The notes under the pieces are model-generated. The model was given only the letters and a program-made list of their open reading frames with translations, was not told the DNA's origin and ran no database searches. This document shows positions 8,863 to 17,113 of a DNA stretch of 64,000 nt, in pieces. The stretch is from contig NZ_QAJN01000002.1 in the NCBI RefSeq assembly GCF_003852425.1, forward strand, positions 226,699-290,698. Direction: 5' to 3'. This DNA is from Paucibacter sp. KBW04 (GTDB lineage Bacteria > Pseudomonadota > Gammaproteobacteria > Burkholderiales > Burkholderiaceae_C). Within the stretch, counting starts at the first letter, position 1; each line of letters opens with the position of its first letter. The position numbers were made by a program, and so were the translations under genes.

Positions 8863-9806
8863 GCGAGGCCGTCAAAAGCGATGCCCAGGACGAGGAGCCG
8901 AATGCGGCCACCTTGCACGAGTTGCTGCTGATCTGCGGTGAGGATGATGTGGAGACCGTCAGCGATGCACTGATGGAGCTCGATGCCTTGGCCGTGTCGG
9001 TGGAAGACGCCGACGCCGATACCGATGCCGAGAAAGCGCTGTTCGGCGAGCCCGGCATGCCCGCACCGCGCGGCGGCTGGCAGCGCTCTGTCGTCAAAGC
9101 CTTGTTTCCGAACGAGGCCGAAGCGACCGAATGCGCGACGCTGATCCTGGCCCAGGATTGGGCCGAGGACGTGCATGTGCAAGCCATTCAGGCCGTGGCC
9201 GAGCAGGACTGGGTGCGGCTGACGCAGTCGCAGTTCCAGCCGGTCGAGATCACGCCCGAGTTCTGGATCGTGCCCTCCTGGCATGAGGCGCCGCCTCAGG
9301 CCAAGCAGATCATGCGTCTGGACCCAGGCCTGGCCTTTGGCACGGGCACTCACCCCACGACCCGCATGTGCTTGCGCTGGATCGCCCGCCATCAAGACCT
9401 GGCCCCCAGCTGGCAGCGGGTGCTGGACTACGGCTGCGGCTCGGGCATTCTGGCCATCGGTGCGGCCCTGCACGGCGCCAAGAATATCGATGCGGTGGAC
9501 ATCGACCCGGCCGCCATCATCGCCAGTAAGGCTAACGCCGAAGCCAATCAGGTCACGCTGCGTGCCGCCCTGCCTGATGCAGCCCAAGGCGAGTACCCGC
9601 TGGTGATGGCCAATATCTTGGCCACGCCGCTCAAGCTGCTGGCCCCCCTGCTCTGCGCCCACCTGGCCCCCGGTGCCCACCTGATTCTGGCGGGCATTCT
9701 GGAGCGCCAGGCCGAGGAGCTCAAAGAGGCCTATGCCCCTTGGCTGAAGCTGGAAGTCAGCGACAGCGAAGAAGGCTGGATCTTGATGAGCGCACAGCGC
9801 ATCTGA
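8859..9806 (+). CDS. prmA: Ribosomal protein L11 methyltransferase
   Basis: 315 aa. SAM-dependent trimethylation of ribosomal protein L11 at lysines and the N-terminus. The N-terminal substrate-recognition domain includes a variable acidic stretch ([11 protein letters not shown]), and the methyltransferase domain starts with [16 protein letters not shown] near residues 148-163. The SAM-binding motif [13 protein letters not shown] is near 190-202, followed by VDIDPAAI, and [15 protein letters not shown] is the N-I/P-L motif of the family. Translation is coupled to accC by an ATGA overlap. The 315-aa length is slightly above the E. coli protein because of the acidic insert. Confidence 0.95.
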   Translation: MSEAVKSDAQDEEPNAATLHELLLICGEDDVETVSDALMELDALAVSVEDADADTDAEKALFGEPGMPAPRGGWQRSVVKALFPNEAEATECATLILAQDWAEDVHVQAIQAVAEQDWVRLTQSQFQPVEITPEFWIVPSWHEAPPQAKQIMRLDPGLAFGTGTHPTTRMCLRWIARHQDLAPSWQRVLDYGCGSGILAIGAALHGAKNIDAVDIDPAAIIASKANAEANQVTLRAALPDAAQGEYPLVMANILATPLKLLAPLLCAHLAPGAHLILAGILERQAEELKEAYAPWLKLEVSDSEEGWILMSAQRI

Positions 9807-9876
9807 GAGGCCGAGTTTAGGCATTTGAAGACCTGCATCGCTCAGCAGCCGCGAGATCTCATGGCATGATTCGGCC

Positions 9877-11316
9877 ATGAGTCTCGCCACCCGTTGTACC
9901 GCTTGCGGCACCATCTTTCGGGTGGTGCAGGATCAGCTTCGCGTCTCCGAAGGATTTGTTCGTTGCGGCCGTTGCGCCGAGGTGTTTGACGCCGGCGAAC
10001 AGCTTTTCGACATCGACCGCGAAGCCCCTCCTCCTTGGCCTGCCGACGCTGCGCCCGCTGCCGCCCCTGCTACCCGTCAGGACGTGCCACCAGCACATCA
10101 CGCAGCCTTCGAGCCCAGCCCGCCGCATCACCCACCAGCCAGCACCGCCTTCCACACCCCTGCGCCGCCGAACCACGCGCCCTGGCATGAGGAAGAAGAG
10201 GAAGCTGATGTGCTGCCGGCGCCGGAGGACCTGGACCTGATCACGGCCAAGGCGCAGGCCCAGCAAAGCGCTTGGGCCGACGCCGAAGCCGAAGCCGACG
10301 CACTCGAACAAGAACGCCCCGGCCCGGCCCCCACGCATCGCCCGGCGGCCGAACCCGGCTTCACCAACTCACGCCTGGAGCCGCAATGGTTTGAGGGCGA
10401 TGATCAGGAGCCCGCACCGCCGCCCGCGCAGAGTGACGCTCAGGCTCGCCTGCGTGCAGCAGAACCTGCGGCCATCTTGATCGACCCGCCGCTGGAGGAC
10501 GACAAGCCCGATGTGGTGCTGTCCAAAAGCCTGAGCAGCGGCCTGGCGAACAAGGACAAGGCCGGCAGCAAGACCAAGGACAGTGACGCGGGCAAGAAGC
10601 AGCCCAAGGCCGCAGCTGCAGCCACATCGCGCAGCAAGACAGCCCCCGCCGAACAAGCACCGGCCCCGGCCGGCACAGAAGAAGCCGGCCTGCCCGAGTT
10701 TTTGCGCAAGCCGGCCCGCGGCGGCGCCTGGCAACGCAAGCCGGTTCGCCTGGCGGCAGGCTTTGCCTGTGGCGTCTTGATCGCCGGCCTGGGTGTGCAG
10801 CTTTTGCAGCATTTCCACGATGCCATCGCCACGGTTGTGCCCGCCAGTCGGCCGGCTTTGCAAGCCTATTGCCAGCTGACCGGCTGCCAGATCAAACCCT
10901 GGCAACGCATCGAGCATATGGCGGTGGAAAGCACGGCCCTGAGCCAGCTCAGCCCGGGCAGCAACGGCAACCACTATCAGCTGGCCATCAGCCTACGCAA
11001 CAAGAGCAGCTATGAGCTGGCCACGCCTTGGGTGGAGCTGAGTCTGACCGACTCCTCCGGCGCCCTGGTGGGCCGCCGCATGCTCTCGCCCGCCGAGTTC
11101 AGACTCAACCCGCCGGCTCCCGCCGCCTCGGCAGCAGGCCTGGCCGCCGCGGTGGCCGCAGCCAGTGCAGCCTCGGCTGCCAGCGCCACAGCCAGCACGG
11201 CCGCGCCCAGCAAGCATGAGTCCATGGCTGCGGGCAGCGAGTTGCCCTTGCAAATTCTGCTCTCCACCGGCGAGCAGCGCGTCAGCGGCTACAGCGTCGA
11301 AATCTTCTTTCCCTGA
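9877..11316 (+). CDS. Zinc-ribbon DUF3426 membrane protein
   Basis: 479 aa. The N-terminus has an MJ0042-type zinc ribbon with cysteine pairs C7/C10 and C30/C33 (CTACGTIF ... RCGRCAEVF). A long Pro/Ala/Lys/Glu-rich linker (about 45-285) precedes a single transmembrane helix at about 291-309 (LAAGFACGVLIAGLGVQLL). The periplasmic C-terminal part is a DUF3426 domain (QAYCQLTGCQIKPWQRIEHM). It is interrupted by a low-complexity Ala/Ser segment at about 411-446. The family is regularly found behind prmA in betaproteobacteria and its function is not established. The ATG lacks a Shine-Dalgarno and sits six bases after a CATGAT hexamer with an upstream TG, so a leaderless start is possible. Confidence 0.88.
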   Translation: MSLATRCTACGTIFRVVQDQLRVSEGFVRCGRCAEVFDAGEQLFDIDREAPPPWPADAAPAAAPATRQDVPPAHHAAFEPSPPHHPPASTAFHTPAPPNHAPWHEEEEEADVLPAPEDLDLITAKAQAQQSAWADAEAEADALEQERPGPAPTHRPAAEPGFTNSRLEPQWFEGDDQEPAPPPAQSDAQARLRAAEPAAILIDPPLEDDKPDVVLSKSLSSGLANKDKAGSKTKDSDAGKKQPKAAAAATSRSKTAPAEQAPAPAGTEEAGLPEFLRKPARGGAWQRKPVRLAAGFACGVLIAGLGVQLLQHFHDAIATVVPASRPALQAYCQLTGCQIKPWQRIEHMAVESTALSQLSPGSNGNHYQLAISLRNKSSYELATPWVELSLTDSSGALVGRRMLSPAEFRLNPPAPAASAAGLAAAVAAASAASAASATASTAAPSKHESMAAGSELPLQILLSTGEQRVSGYSVEIFFP

Positions 11317-11368
11317 CAGCCAAGGCCAGACGGCCCGCCCAGGCCTTCCGACTCTCGATCGACAGACG

Positions 11369-11398
11369 AAAAAAAACCCGGCCGGAGCCGGGTTTCGC
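11369..11398 (-). terminator. Intrinsic terminator, strongest on the minus strand
   Basis: A nine-bp perfect stem (AAACCCGGC at 11374-11382, GCCGGGTTT at 11387-11395) has a four-base loop. On the minus strand it ends in a run of eight T, a textbook terminator for the histone-like gene. On the plus strand only three T follow, so it would stop DUF3426-gene transcripts less efficiently. Confidence 0.85.
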
Positions 11399-11457
11399 TG
11401 ACATCAGAGAGGGACCGTTTCTGTACCCCTCTCCGCCGTCGCAGAGCGACAAATCGC

Positions 11458-12129
11458 TCAGGGCTTGTTGCCCGTGGGGAAGGGCCATGCAGCTTGCGGG
11501 CTCAGTGCCGTCTTGGCAGCGGGCGCGGCAGCAGCGGGCTTGGCAGCCGGCTTCTTGGCAGCGGGAGCTGCCTTCTTCACCGGAGGCTTGACGGGCGCGG
11601 CATCCTTCTTGGCAGGCGCAGCAGCAGCCTTCTTGACCGGCGGCTTGACAGGCGCAGCGGCCTTCTTCACGGGAGGCTTGACGGGTGCAGCAGCCTTCTT
11701 GGCAGGAGCAGCAGCCTTCTTCGCGGGTGCAGCGGCCTTCTTGGCAGGAGCAGCAGCCTTCTTCGCGGGTGCAGCGGCCTTCTTAGCAGGAGCAGCAGCC
11801 TTCTTCGCGGGCGCAGCAGCCTTCTTGGCAGGAGCAGCAGCCTTCTTCGCAGGTGCAGCGGCCTTCTTCGCAGGAGCAGCAGCCTTCTTCGCGGGTGCAG
11901 CGGCCTTCTTAGCAGGAGCGGCAGCCTTCTTCGCAGGTGCAGCGGCCTTCTTAGCAGGAGCAGCAGCCTTCTTTGCAGGTGCAGCGGCCTTCTTGGCGGG
12001 AGCAGCAGCCTTCTTAGCAGGCGCAGCGGCCTTCTTCACGGGAGCAGCAGCGACCTTCTTTGCTGGTGCAGCAGCCTTCTTTGCGGGAGCGGCGGCCTTC
12101 TTAGCCGGTGCCTTCTTTGCAGTTGCCAT
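11458..12129 (-). CDS. Histone H1-like Lys/Ala/Pro repeat protein (AlgP/PhaF-tail type)
   Basis: 223 aa, almost entirely Lys, Ala and Pro. After MATAKKAPAK it consists of about sixteen uninterrupted KKAAAPA heptads, then degenerate units with KPPVKK, and ends in a non-repetitive tail SPQAAWPFPTGNKP. Such tails resemble eukaryotic histone H1 and bind DNA without sequence specificity. Pseudomonas AlgP is a known relative, and H1-like proteins are common in Burkholderiales, where they are presumed nucleoid-associated. An AAGGAG Shine-Dalgarno lies just before the ATG and a strong terminator follows, so it is probably its own transcription unit. The heptads are encoded by a 21-bp minisatellite, so the length probably varies between strains. 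There is no globular domain to define a specific role. Confidence 0.88.
   Translation of the reverse strand: MATAKKAPAKKAAAPAKKAAAPAKKVAAAPVKKAAAPAKKAAAPAKKAAAPAKKAAAPAKKAAAPAKKAAAPAKKAAAPAKKAAAPAKKAAAPAKKAAAPAKKAAAPAKKAAAPAKKAAAPAKKAAAPAKKAAAPAKKAAAPAKKAAAPVKPPVKKAAAPVKPPVKKAAAAPAKKDAAPVKPPVKKAAPAAKKPAAKPAAAAPAAKTALSPQAAWPFPTGNKP
11691..12034 (-). repeat. 21-bp coding minisatellite (42-bp higher order)
   Basis: About sixteen tandem 21-bp units encode KKAAAPA. Synonymous differences alternate between neighbouring units (for example GCAGGAGCAGCAGCC and GCGGGTGCAGCGGCC on the plus strand), so the array has a partial 42-bp period. This suggests past expansion by duplication of two-unit blocks. 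All units keep frame. Confidence 0.85.
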
Positions 12130-12378
12130 TTCAGTTCTCCTTGATCAAGTGGAAAAAGCACTGTGTGCGGTCGACGCTAGCTCAAGCCTCACACAGCTAT
12201 TCACCGCCCAGATGTCGCCCAGGAGGAGCGCCCCAGTACGGAGAATTCGGTTTTCAAACGCCGCGCCCGAGTCCTGTGGGACAGGGGTCACTGCGCTCGA
12301 CAAATCAGTTACTTATTCGTCTGCTTGAGTGGGAACTGAATGGGAACGCAAAGCGAATTCAGGCTTTGTGTCCTAGTT
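12130..12378. other. Gene-free upstream region of the histone-like gene
   Basis: No gene is evident. The region lies between the histone-like gene and the repeats that follow nrdB, and should contain the histone-gene promoter on the minus strand. I could not pick a convincing -35/-10 pair. A short direct repeat (TTCCCA twice, 11 bases apart on the minus strand, near 12331-12347) and two EcoRI-type GAATTC palindromes are the only patterns seen. Confidence 0.4.
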
Positions 12379-12525
12379 CAGCCAAAGGGCTTGCAGGCCC
12401 TTTGGCCTAAGCCAGGCGAGAGACAAGCCGCAGGGCTTGTCTCTCGTCCGGGCTCAGCCAATGCGCTTGCAAGCGCCTTGGCCTGACTGAGGCAGGAGAC
12501 AAGCCGCAGGGCTTGTCTCCTGTCC
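12379..12525. repeat. Two 71-bp double-hairpin modules after nrdB
   Basis: Two direct copies (12379-12449 and 12455-12525, period 76) are identical at 58 of 71 positions. Each contains hairpin A (10-bp stem around GCTTGCA) and hairpin B (13-bp perfect stem with loop GCAG, core GAGACAAGCC/GGCTTGTCTC). Differences between copies in hairpin B are exactly compensatory, so both remain perfect stems. One of the two arm differences in hairpin A is compensated and the other leaves a mismatch. The pair sits five bases beyond the nrdB stop, where a terminator would be expected, but no T-run follows. Confidence 0.85.
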
Positions 12526-12529
12526 ACAG

Positions 12530-13735
12530 TCAGTCCCAGCTCAATGCGCCACCGGATTGGTATTCGATGACGCGGGTTTCAAAAAAGTTGCGTTCCTTCT
12601 TCAGGTCAATCATTTCGCTCATCCAAGGGAAGGGGTTCTCTTCGTTGGGGAAGAGTTCATCCAATCCGATCTGGGTCGCGCGCCGGTTGGCGATGTAACG
12701 CAGATAGCCCTTGAACATCGACGCATTCAGACCCAACACGCCACGCGGCATGGTGTCTTCGGCGTAGGCGTATTCCAGTTCCACGGCCTTCATGAACAAG
12801 GCCTTGATCTCGGCCTTGAACTCGGGCGTCCACAGCTGCGGGTTCTCGAGCTTGATCTGGTTGATCAGGTCGATGCCGAAGTTGCAGTGCATGGACTCGT
12901 CGCGCAGGATGTACTGGTACTGCTCGGCAGCACCGGTCATCTTGTTCTGGCGACCCATGGCCAGGATCTGGGTGAAGCCCACGTAGAAGAACAGACCTTC
13001 CATCAGGCAGGCAAACACGATCAGACTCTTCAACAGAGTCTGGTCGGTTTCCAAGGTGCCGGTGTGGAAGTTGGGGTCCATGATCGCGCCGATGAAGGGG
13101 ATCAGGAACTCGTCCTTGTCACGGATGGATTTGACTTCGTTGTAGGCGTTGAAGATCTCAGACTCATCCAGACCCAAGGACTCCACGATGTACTGGTAAG
13201 CGTGGGTGTGGATGGCTTCCTCAAAAGCCTGGCGCAGCAGGAACTGGCGGCACTCGGGCGCCGTGATGTGGCGGTAAGTGCCCAGCACGATGTTGTTGGC
13301 GGCCAGCGAATCGGCCGTCACGAAGAAGCCGAGGTTGCGCTTGATGATGCGGCGCTCGTCTTCGGACAGACCGTTAGGGTCCTTCCACAAGGCGATGTCG
13401 CGCGACATATTCACTTCTTGCGGCATCCAATGGTTGGCGCAAGTGGCGAGGTACTTCTCCCACGCCCATTTGTACTTGAAGGGGACCAGCTGATTGACGT
13501 CGGTCTGGCCGTTGATGATGCGCTTGTCGGCGGCCTTGATGCGATGCGTTGTGGCGCTCAGCACGGGCTGCGTTGCTGCAGCGCTCGGCGCTGCCGACGA
13601 GCCGCCGGCAGCTTGTGCCTGAACGCTGCTCGCTTCATTTTTGGTGACGTCTGCACCCGCGTTCGCAGCATTGCCGGTCGCGGTATTTGCATGTGCTTTT
13701 TCAGCGTGCTTCAGGTCTTCTTCCCAAACCAACAT
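12530..13735 (-). CDS. nrdB: Class Ia ribonucleotide reductase beta subunit
   Basis: 401 aa. Houses the diferric-tyrosyl radical cofactor that starts ribonucleotide reduction by NrdA. The first 65 residues after [13 protein letters not shown] are Ala/Thr/Asn-rich and probably disordered. The ferritin-like core follows, with [20 protein letters not shown] and [17 protein letters not shown] carrying metal ligands, then [17 protein letters not shown] and [16 protein letters not shown]. The C-terminus [11 protein letters not shown] is the tail that docks on NrdA. The frame is open a further 37 codons upstream, but ATG 13735 is chosen because it has an AGGAAGG Shine-Dalgarno and gives the usual start. 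It has its own promoter 20-50 bases upstream. Confidence 0.97.
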   Translation of the reverse strand: MLVWEEDLKHAEKAHANTATGNAANAGADVTKNEASSVQAQAAGGSSAAPSAAATQPVLSATTHRIKAADKRIINGQTDVNQLVPFKYKWAWEKYLATCANHWMPQEVNMSRDIALWKDPNGLSEDERRIIKRNLGFFVTADSLAANNIVLGTYRHITAPECRQFLLRQAFEEAIHTHAYQYIVESLGLDESEIFNAYNEVKSIRDKDEFLIPFIGAIMDPNFHTGTLETDQTLLKSLIVFACLMEGLFFYVGFTQILAMGRQNKMTGAAEQYQYILRDESMHCNFGIDLINQIKLENPQLWTPEFKAEIKALFMKAVELEYAYAEDTMPRGVLGLNASMFKGYLRYIANRRATQIGLDELFPNEENPFPWMSEMIDLKKERNFFETRVIEYQSGGALSWD

Positions 13736-14218
13736 AGTGGCCTTCCTATCGGATCGAATTATCAGAGTGTTGCGTTCAAACACCAAGGACTTCTTGACAT
13801 GGAGATGCGATCTGCGTTGCTCGCTCGCATCGTCCAAGTCGCTCAATCACCGCTGTTCATCGCGGTTCTGAGCGCCTGCTGTTCTTCACGCAACCCACCG
13901 AGGGTGTGGTTCAAGAGGTCTGCGATGCAGGCATTGCGCAGACCTCGATTCGAGTTTGGCCCGATGAACACGGGGATCTCGGCCAAACCCCAAACTTTCA
14001 ATTCACTCGCACTCGTCGCGCCAAGAGTTTGCAAAAGGAGGCTCGCTCCGCAAGCCGCCCAGTTCACGCCAAGCTCGCGCGATGTGTGCGCTCGTCGACT
14101 GATGCTTCACCGCAGCTTGTGACTTCGTCGCAACCTTTGGCGAAGCATCGCCGTCTTACTGACACGCCTCGCAGTCGGGGTTGTGACGTCGTCGCAACCC
14201 CGGCGAGGCATTGCCCGC
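13736..14218. other. nrdA-nrdB intergenic region with long hairpin
   Basis: This 483-bp gap is unusually large for nrdAB. From the nrdB side it contains the nrdB promoter, a perfect 10-bp stem (GAGGTCTGCG at 13915-13924 with CGCAGACCTC at 13937-13946, and an inner ATGC/GCAT), and the tandem repeats derived from the nrdA 3' end (14119-14218). A 74-codon GTG frame at 13843-14067 (minus) has no ribosome-binding site or recognisable motif, so I do not call it a gene. Confidence 0.5.
13758..13786 (-). promoter_or_regulatory. Likely sigma-70 promoter of nrdB
   Basis: Read on the minus strand: -35 TTGGTG (13781-13786), a 17-bp spacer, and -10 GATAAT (13758-13763), ending 22 bases before the nrdB ATG. 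The predicted start gives a leader of roughly 16 nt containing the AGGAAGG site. This indicates that nrdB can be transcribed separately from nrdA, which lies 483 bp upstream. Confidence 0.55.
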
Positions 14219-14247
14219 TTACTGACACGCCTCGCAGTCGGGGTTGT
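14119..14247 (-). repeat. Tandem duplication of the nrdA 3' end
   Basis: The last 29 bases at the nrdA terminus (plus-strand 14219-14247, covering the codons for NPDCEACQ and the stop) recur identically at 14156-14184, offset by exactly 63 bp, and the flanking bases are also related. A third, decayed copy lies near 14095-14120. Between the true stop and the copied stop the frame is open, giving about 20 residues ending again in NPDCEACQ. The spacer forms a near-perfect palindrome (GGGGTTG ... CAACCCC, 14177-14201). Confidence 0.85.
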
Positions 14248-17113
14248 CAATCGAGCAGAACTTCATGTCGGTCGCAGGCAGTGCTTCTTCGACCGGCGCG
14301 GCAGGCGCGGCGGGTGCCGACACCATGCTGGGCGCAGCGCCCGAGGACACCGAGTTCAGCTGACCCGACTTGGTCACCGTGCTCTTCTCGGCCGAGGAGG
14401 CGCTCATGGTGCGCAGGTAGTAAGTCGTCTTCAGACCGCGCAGCCAAGCCAGCTTGTAGGTCTCGTCCAGCTTCTTGCCCGAGGCACCCGCCATATAGAT
14501 ATTGAGCGACTGTGCTTGGTCGATCCACTTCTGGCGACGTGCGGCAGCTTCCACCAGCCAATGCGTCTCGACCTCGAAGGCGGTGGCGTACAGCGCCTTC
14601 AACTCTTCGGGCACGCGGTCGATGCGACGCAGCGAACCGTCGAAGTGCTTGAGGTCCATGACCATCACGTCGTCCCACAGGCCCAGCTTCTTCAGGTCAC
14701 GCACCAGCGACTCATTGATGATGGTGAACTCGCCCGACAGATTGGACTTGACCGAGAGGTTGCCGAAGCAAGGCTCGATCGAGGCGTCCACGCCGATGAT
14801 GTTGGAGATGGTGGCGGTCGGCGCGATGGCCACGCAATTGCTATTGCGCATGCCGTGCGCTTGGATCTTGGCGCGCAGTGCGTCCCAGTCCAGCGTCGTG
14901 CTGCGATCCACTTCCACATAACCGCCGCGCGCCTTGGCCAGCAGGTCCAGGGAGTCGATGGGCAAGATGCCCTGATCCCACAGCGAACCCTTGTAGGAGG
15001 AATAGCGGCCACGCTCAGCAGCCAGCTCGGTCGAAGCCTGGTAGGCGTAGTAGCAGATCGCTTCCATCGAACGGTCGGCGAACTCCACGGCGGCTTGCGA
15101 GGCGTAAGGCGTGCGCAGCGCATACAGCGAGTCCTGGAAGCCCATCAGGCCCAGACCCACCGGGCGATGGCGCAGATTGGAGTCACGCGCCTTCTTGACG
15201 GCGTAGTAGTTGATGTCGATCACGTTGTCCAGCATGCGCATGGCGGTCGAGATCGTCTTCTTCAGCTTCTCGTGGTCAACGCCACCGTCCTTCAAGTGCT
15301 GGACCAGATTGACCGAACCCAGATTGCAGACGGCGATCTCACTGTCGTTGGTGTTCAGCGTGATCTCGGTACAGAGATTGCTGGAGTGCACCACGCCCAC
15401 ATGCTGCTGGGGCGAACGCACATTGCAAGCGTCTTTGAAGGTGATCCAGGGGTGGCCGGTCTCGAACAGCATCGAGAGCATCTTGCGCCACAGGTCCTTG
15501 GCGGGCATGCGCTTGAACAGCTTGATCTCGCCACGGTCGGCCTTGGCCTCATACTCAACGTAAGCCTTCTCGAAGGCGGCACCAAACAGATCGTGCAGAT
15601 CGGGCGTGTTGGAGGGGCTGAACAGGGTCCAGTCACCACCGTCCATGACACGGCGCATGAACAGATCGGGGATCCAGTTCGCGGTGTTCATGTCGTGGGT
15701 GCGGCGGCGGTCATCGCCGGTGTTCTTGCGCAGTTCCAGGAACTCTTCGATGTCCAGGTGCCAAGATTCCAGATAGGCGCAGACGGCGCCCTTGCGCTTG
15801 CCGCCTTGGTTCACCGCCACGGCGGTGTCGTTCACCACCTTCAGGAAGGGGACCACGCCCTGGCTCTTGCCATTCGTGCCCTTGATGTGCGAGCCCAGGG
15901 CGCGCACAGGCGTCCAGTCATTGCCCAGGCCGCCGGCAAACTTGGACAGCAAGGCGTTTTCTTTCAGCGCCTCGTAGATGCCGTCCAGATCGTCGGCCAC
16001 GGTGGTCAGATAGCAGCTGGACAACTGCGAGCGACGGGTGCCGGAGTTGAACAGCGTCGGGGTGCTGGACATGAAGTCAAAGCTGGACAGCACTTCGTAG
16101 AACTCGATGGCGCGGGTTTCGCGGTCGACTTCGTTCAGCGCCAGGCCCATGGCCACGCGCATGAAGAAGGCCTGCGGCATCTCAATGCGCTGGTCGTCGA
16201 TGTGCTGGAAGTAGCGGTCGTACAGGGTCTGCAGGCCCAGGTAGTCGAACTGCAGATCGCGCTCGGCCTTCAGCGCCGCGCCCAGGCGGGCCAGGTCGTA
16301 CTGAGCCAGCTTCTCATCCAGCAACTCGGCGGCCACACCCTTCTTGATGTACTTGGGGAAGTACTCGGCATAGCGCTCTTGCATCTGCTCTTGGCTGATC
16401 TCACCACCGACCACTTCACGGCGGATGGTGTGCAGCAGCAGGCGGGCGGTGGCGCGGCTATAGCCCGGGTCTTTTTCGATCAGGGTACGGGCGGCCAGGA
16501 TGGAGGCCTTGTAGACCTCGTCGATGGGCACGCCGTCATACAGATTGCGCTTGGTCTCGGCCAGGATGGGCTCAGGCTTCACATCGGCGCCCAGATTGGC
16601 GCAGGCCGACACGATCAGGCTTTGCAGATGGGCCAGATCCAGGGGCACGCGCTGGCCGCCATCAATTACCGTCAGGGCGGCCGAGGCCACGGGCGTGACC
16701 TGCTCCACCTGGCGGGCACGCTCTTGATTGCGGCGCTCGCGGTACAGCACATAGGCACGCGCCACTTCGTGATGGCCACCGCGCATCAGACCCAGCTCCA
16801 CCTGGTCTTGCACATCTTCAATATGGAAGGTTCCGCCGCTCGGGCGCGAGCGCACCAGGGCGCGCACCACGGCTTCGGTCAGGCCGTCCACCGTCTCGCG
16901 CACGCTGGCCGAGGCCGCACCGGTCGTGCCATGCACGGCCAGAAAGGCTTTCATCAAAGCCACGGCGATCTTGCTGGGCTCGAAGGAGACCACCGCGCCA
17001 TTGCGGCGCAGGATGTGATACGCCAGAAAGGCCGACGATGCGCCTTGACTCGCGCTCACGGGGCCTTGCTGGCTTGCGCCTTCGGGCACGGCTTGATCGA
17101 CTTGAGTTTGCAT
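14219..17113 (-). CDS. nrdA: Class Ia ribonucleotide reductase alpha subunit
   Basis: 964 aa from ATG 17113. Reduces ribonucleoside diphosphates to deoxyribonucleotides with the radical supplied by NrdB. An N-terminal ATP-cone type allosteric region (VVSFEPSKIAVALMKAFLAV) is present. The catalytic barrel contains SNLCTEITLNTNDSEIAVCN and NSNCVAIAPTATISNIIG, and the C-terminal redox pair is in CEACQ-stop. The frame is open 74 codons further upstream. I prefer ATG 17113 because MQTQVDQAVPEG is preceded by AGGAAAGG, whereas the upstream extension is basic, low in conservation-like features and has no ribosome-binding site. The promoter with NrdR-like boxes lies about 550 bases upstream. Confidence 0.96.
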   Translation of the reverse strand: MQTQVDQAVPEGASQQGPVSASQGASSAFLAYHILRRNGAVVSFEPSKIAVALMKAFLAVHGTTGAASASVRETVDGLTEAVVRALVRSRPSGGTFHIEDVQDQVELGLMRGGHHEVARAYVLYRERRNQERARQVEQVTPVASAALTVIDGGQRVPLDLAHLQSLIVSACANLGADVKPEPILAETKRNLYDGVPIDEVYKASILAARTLIEKDPGYSRATARLLLHTIRREVVGGEISQEQMQERYAEYFPKYIKKGVAAELLDEKLAQYDLARLGAALKAERDLQFDYLGLQTLYDRYFQHIDDQRIEMPQAFFMRVAMGLALNEVDRETRAIEFYEVLSSFDFMSSTPTLFNSGTRRSQLSSCYLTTVADDLDGIYEALKENALLSKFAGGLGNDWTPVRALGSHIKGTNGKSQGVVPFLKVVNDTAVAVNQGGKRKGAVCAYLESWHLDIEEFLELRKNTGDDRRRTHDMNTANWIPDLFMRRVMDGGDWTLFSPSNTPDLHDLFGAAFEKAYVEYEAKADRGEIKLFKRMPAKDLWRKMLSMLFETGHPWITFKDACNVRSPQQHVGVVHSSNLCTEITLNTNDSEIAVCNLGSVNLVQHLKDGGVDHEKLKKTISTAMRMLDNVIDINYYAVKKARDSNLRHRPVGLGLMGFQDSLYALRTPYASQAAVEFADRSMEAICYYAYQASTELAAERGRYSSYKGSLWDQGILPIDSLDLLAKARGGYVEVDRSTTLDWDALRAKIQAHGMRNSNCVAIAPTATISNIIGVDASIEPCFGNLSVKSNLSGEFTIINESLVRDLKKLGLWDDVMVMDLKHFDGSLRRIDRVPEELKALYATAFEVETHWLVEAAARRQKWIDQAQSLNIYMAGASGKKLDETYKLAWLRGLKTTYYLRTMSASSAEKSTVTKSGQLNSVSSGAAPSMVSAPAAPAAPVEEALPATDMKFCSIDNPDCEACQ

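Noticed and set aside
11691..12034. Short regular repeats considered as a CRISPR array
   Set aside because: The units are contiguous 21-bp coding repeats with no unique spacers and no cas genes.
11465..12328. Plus-strand frame coding Phe/Leu/Ala/Gly repeats
   Set aside because: Antisense reading of the KKAAAPA minisatellite. The minus strand has a Shine-Dalgarno, a terminator and a non-repeat C-terminal tail.
12379..12525. Double-hairpin modules considered as a MITE
   Set aside because: They are direct repeats of hairpins without shared outer inverted ends or a target duplication.
13843..14067. 74-codon GTG frame in the nrdA-nrdB gap
   Set aside because: No ribosome-binding site, no recognisable motif, and overlapping hairpin structure.
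14119..14247. 63-bp repeats considered as CRISPR or integron attC sites
   Set aside because: Only about two and a half copies, they contain the nrdA stop codon region, and they lack attC core sites and spacers.
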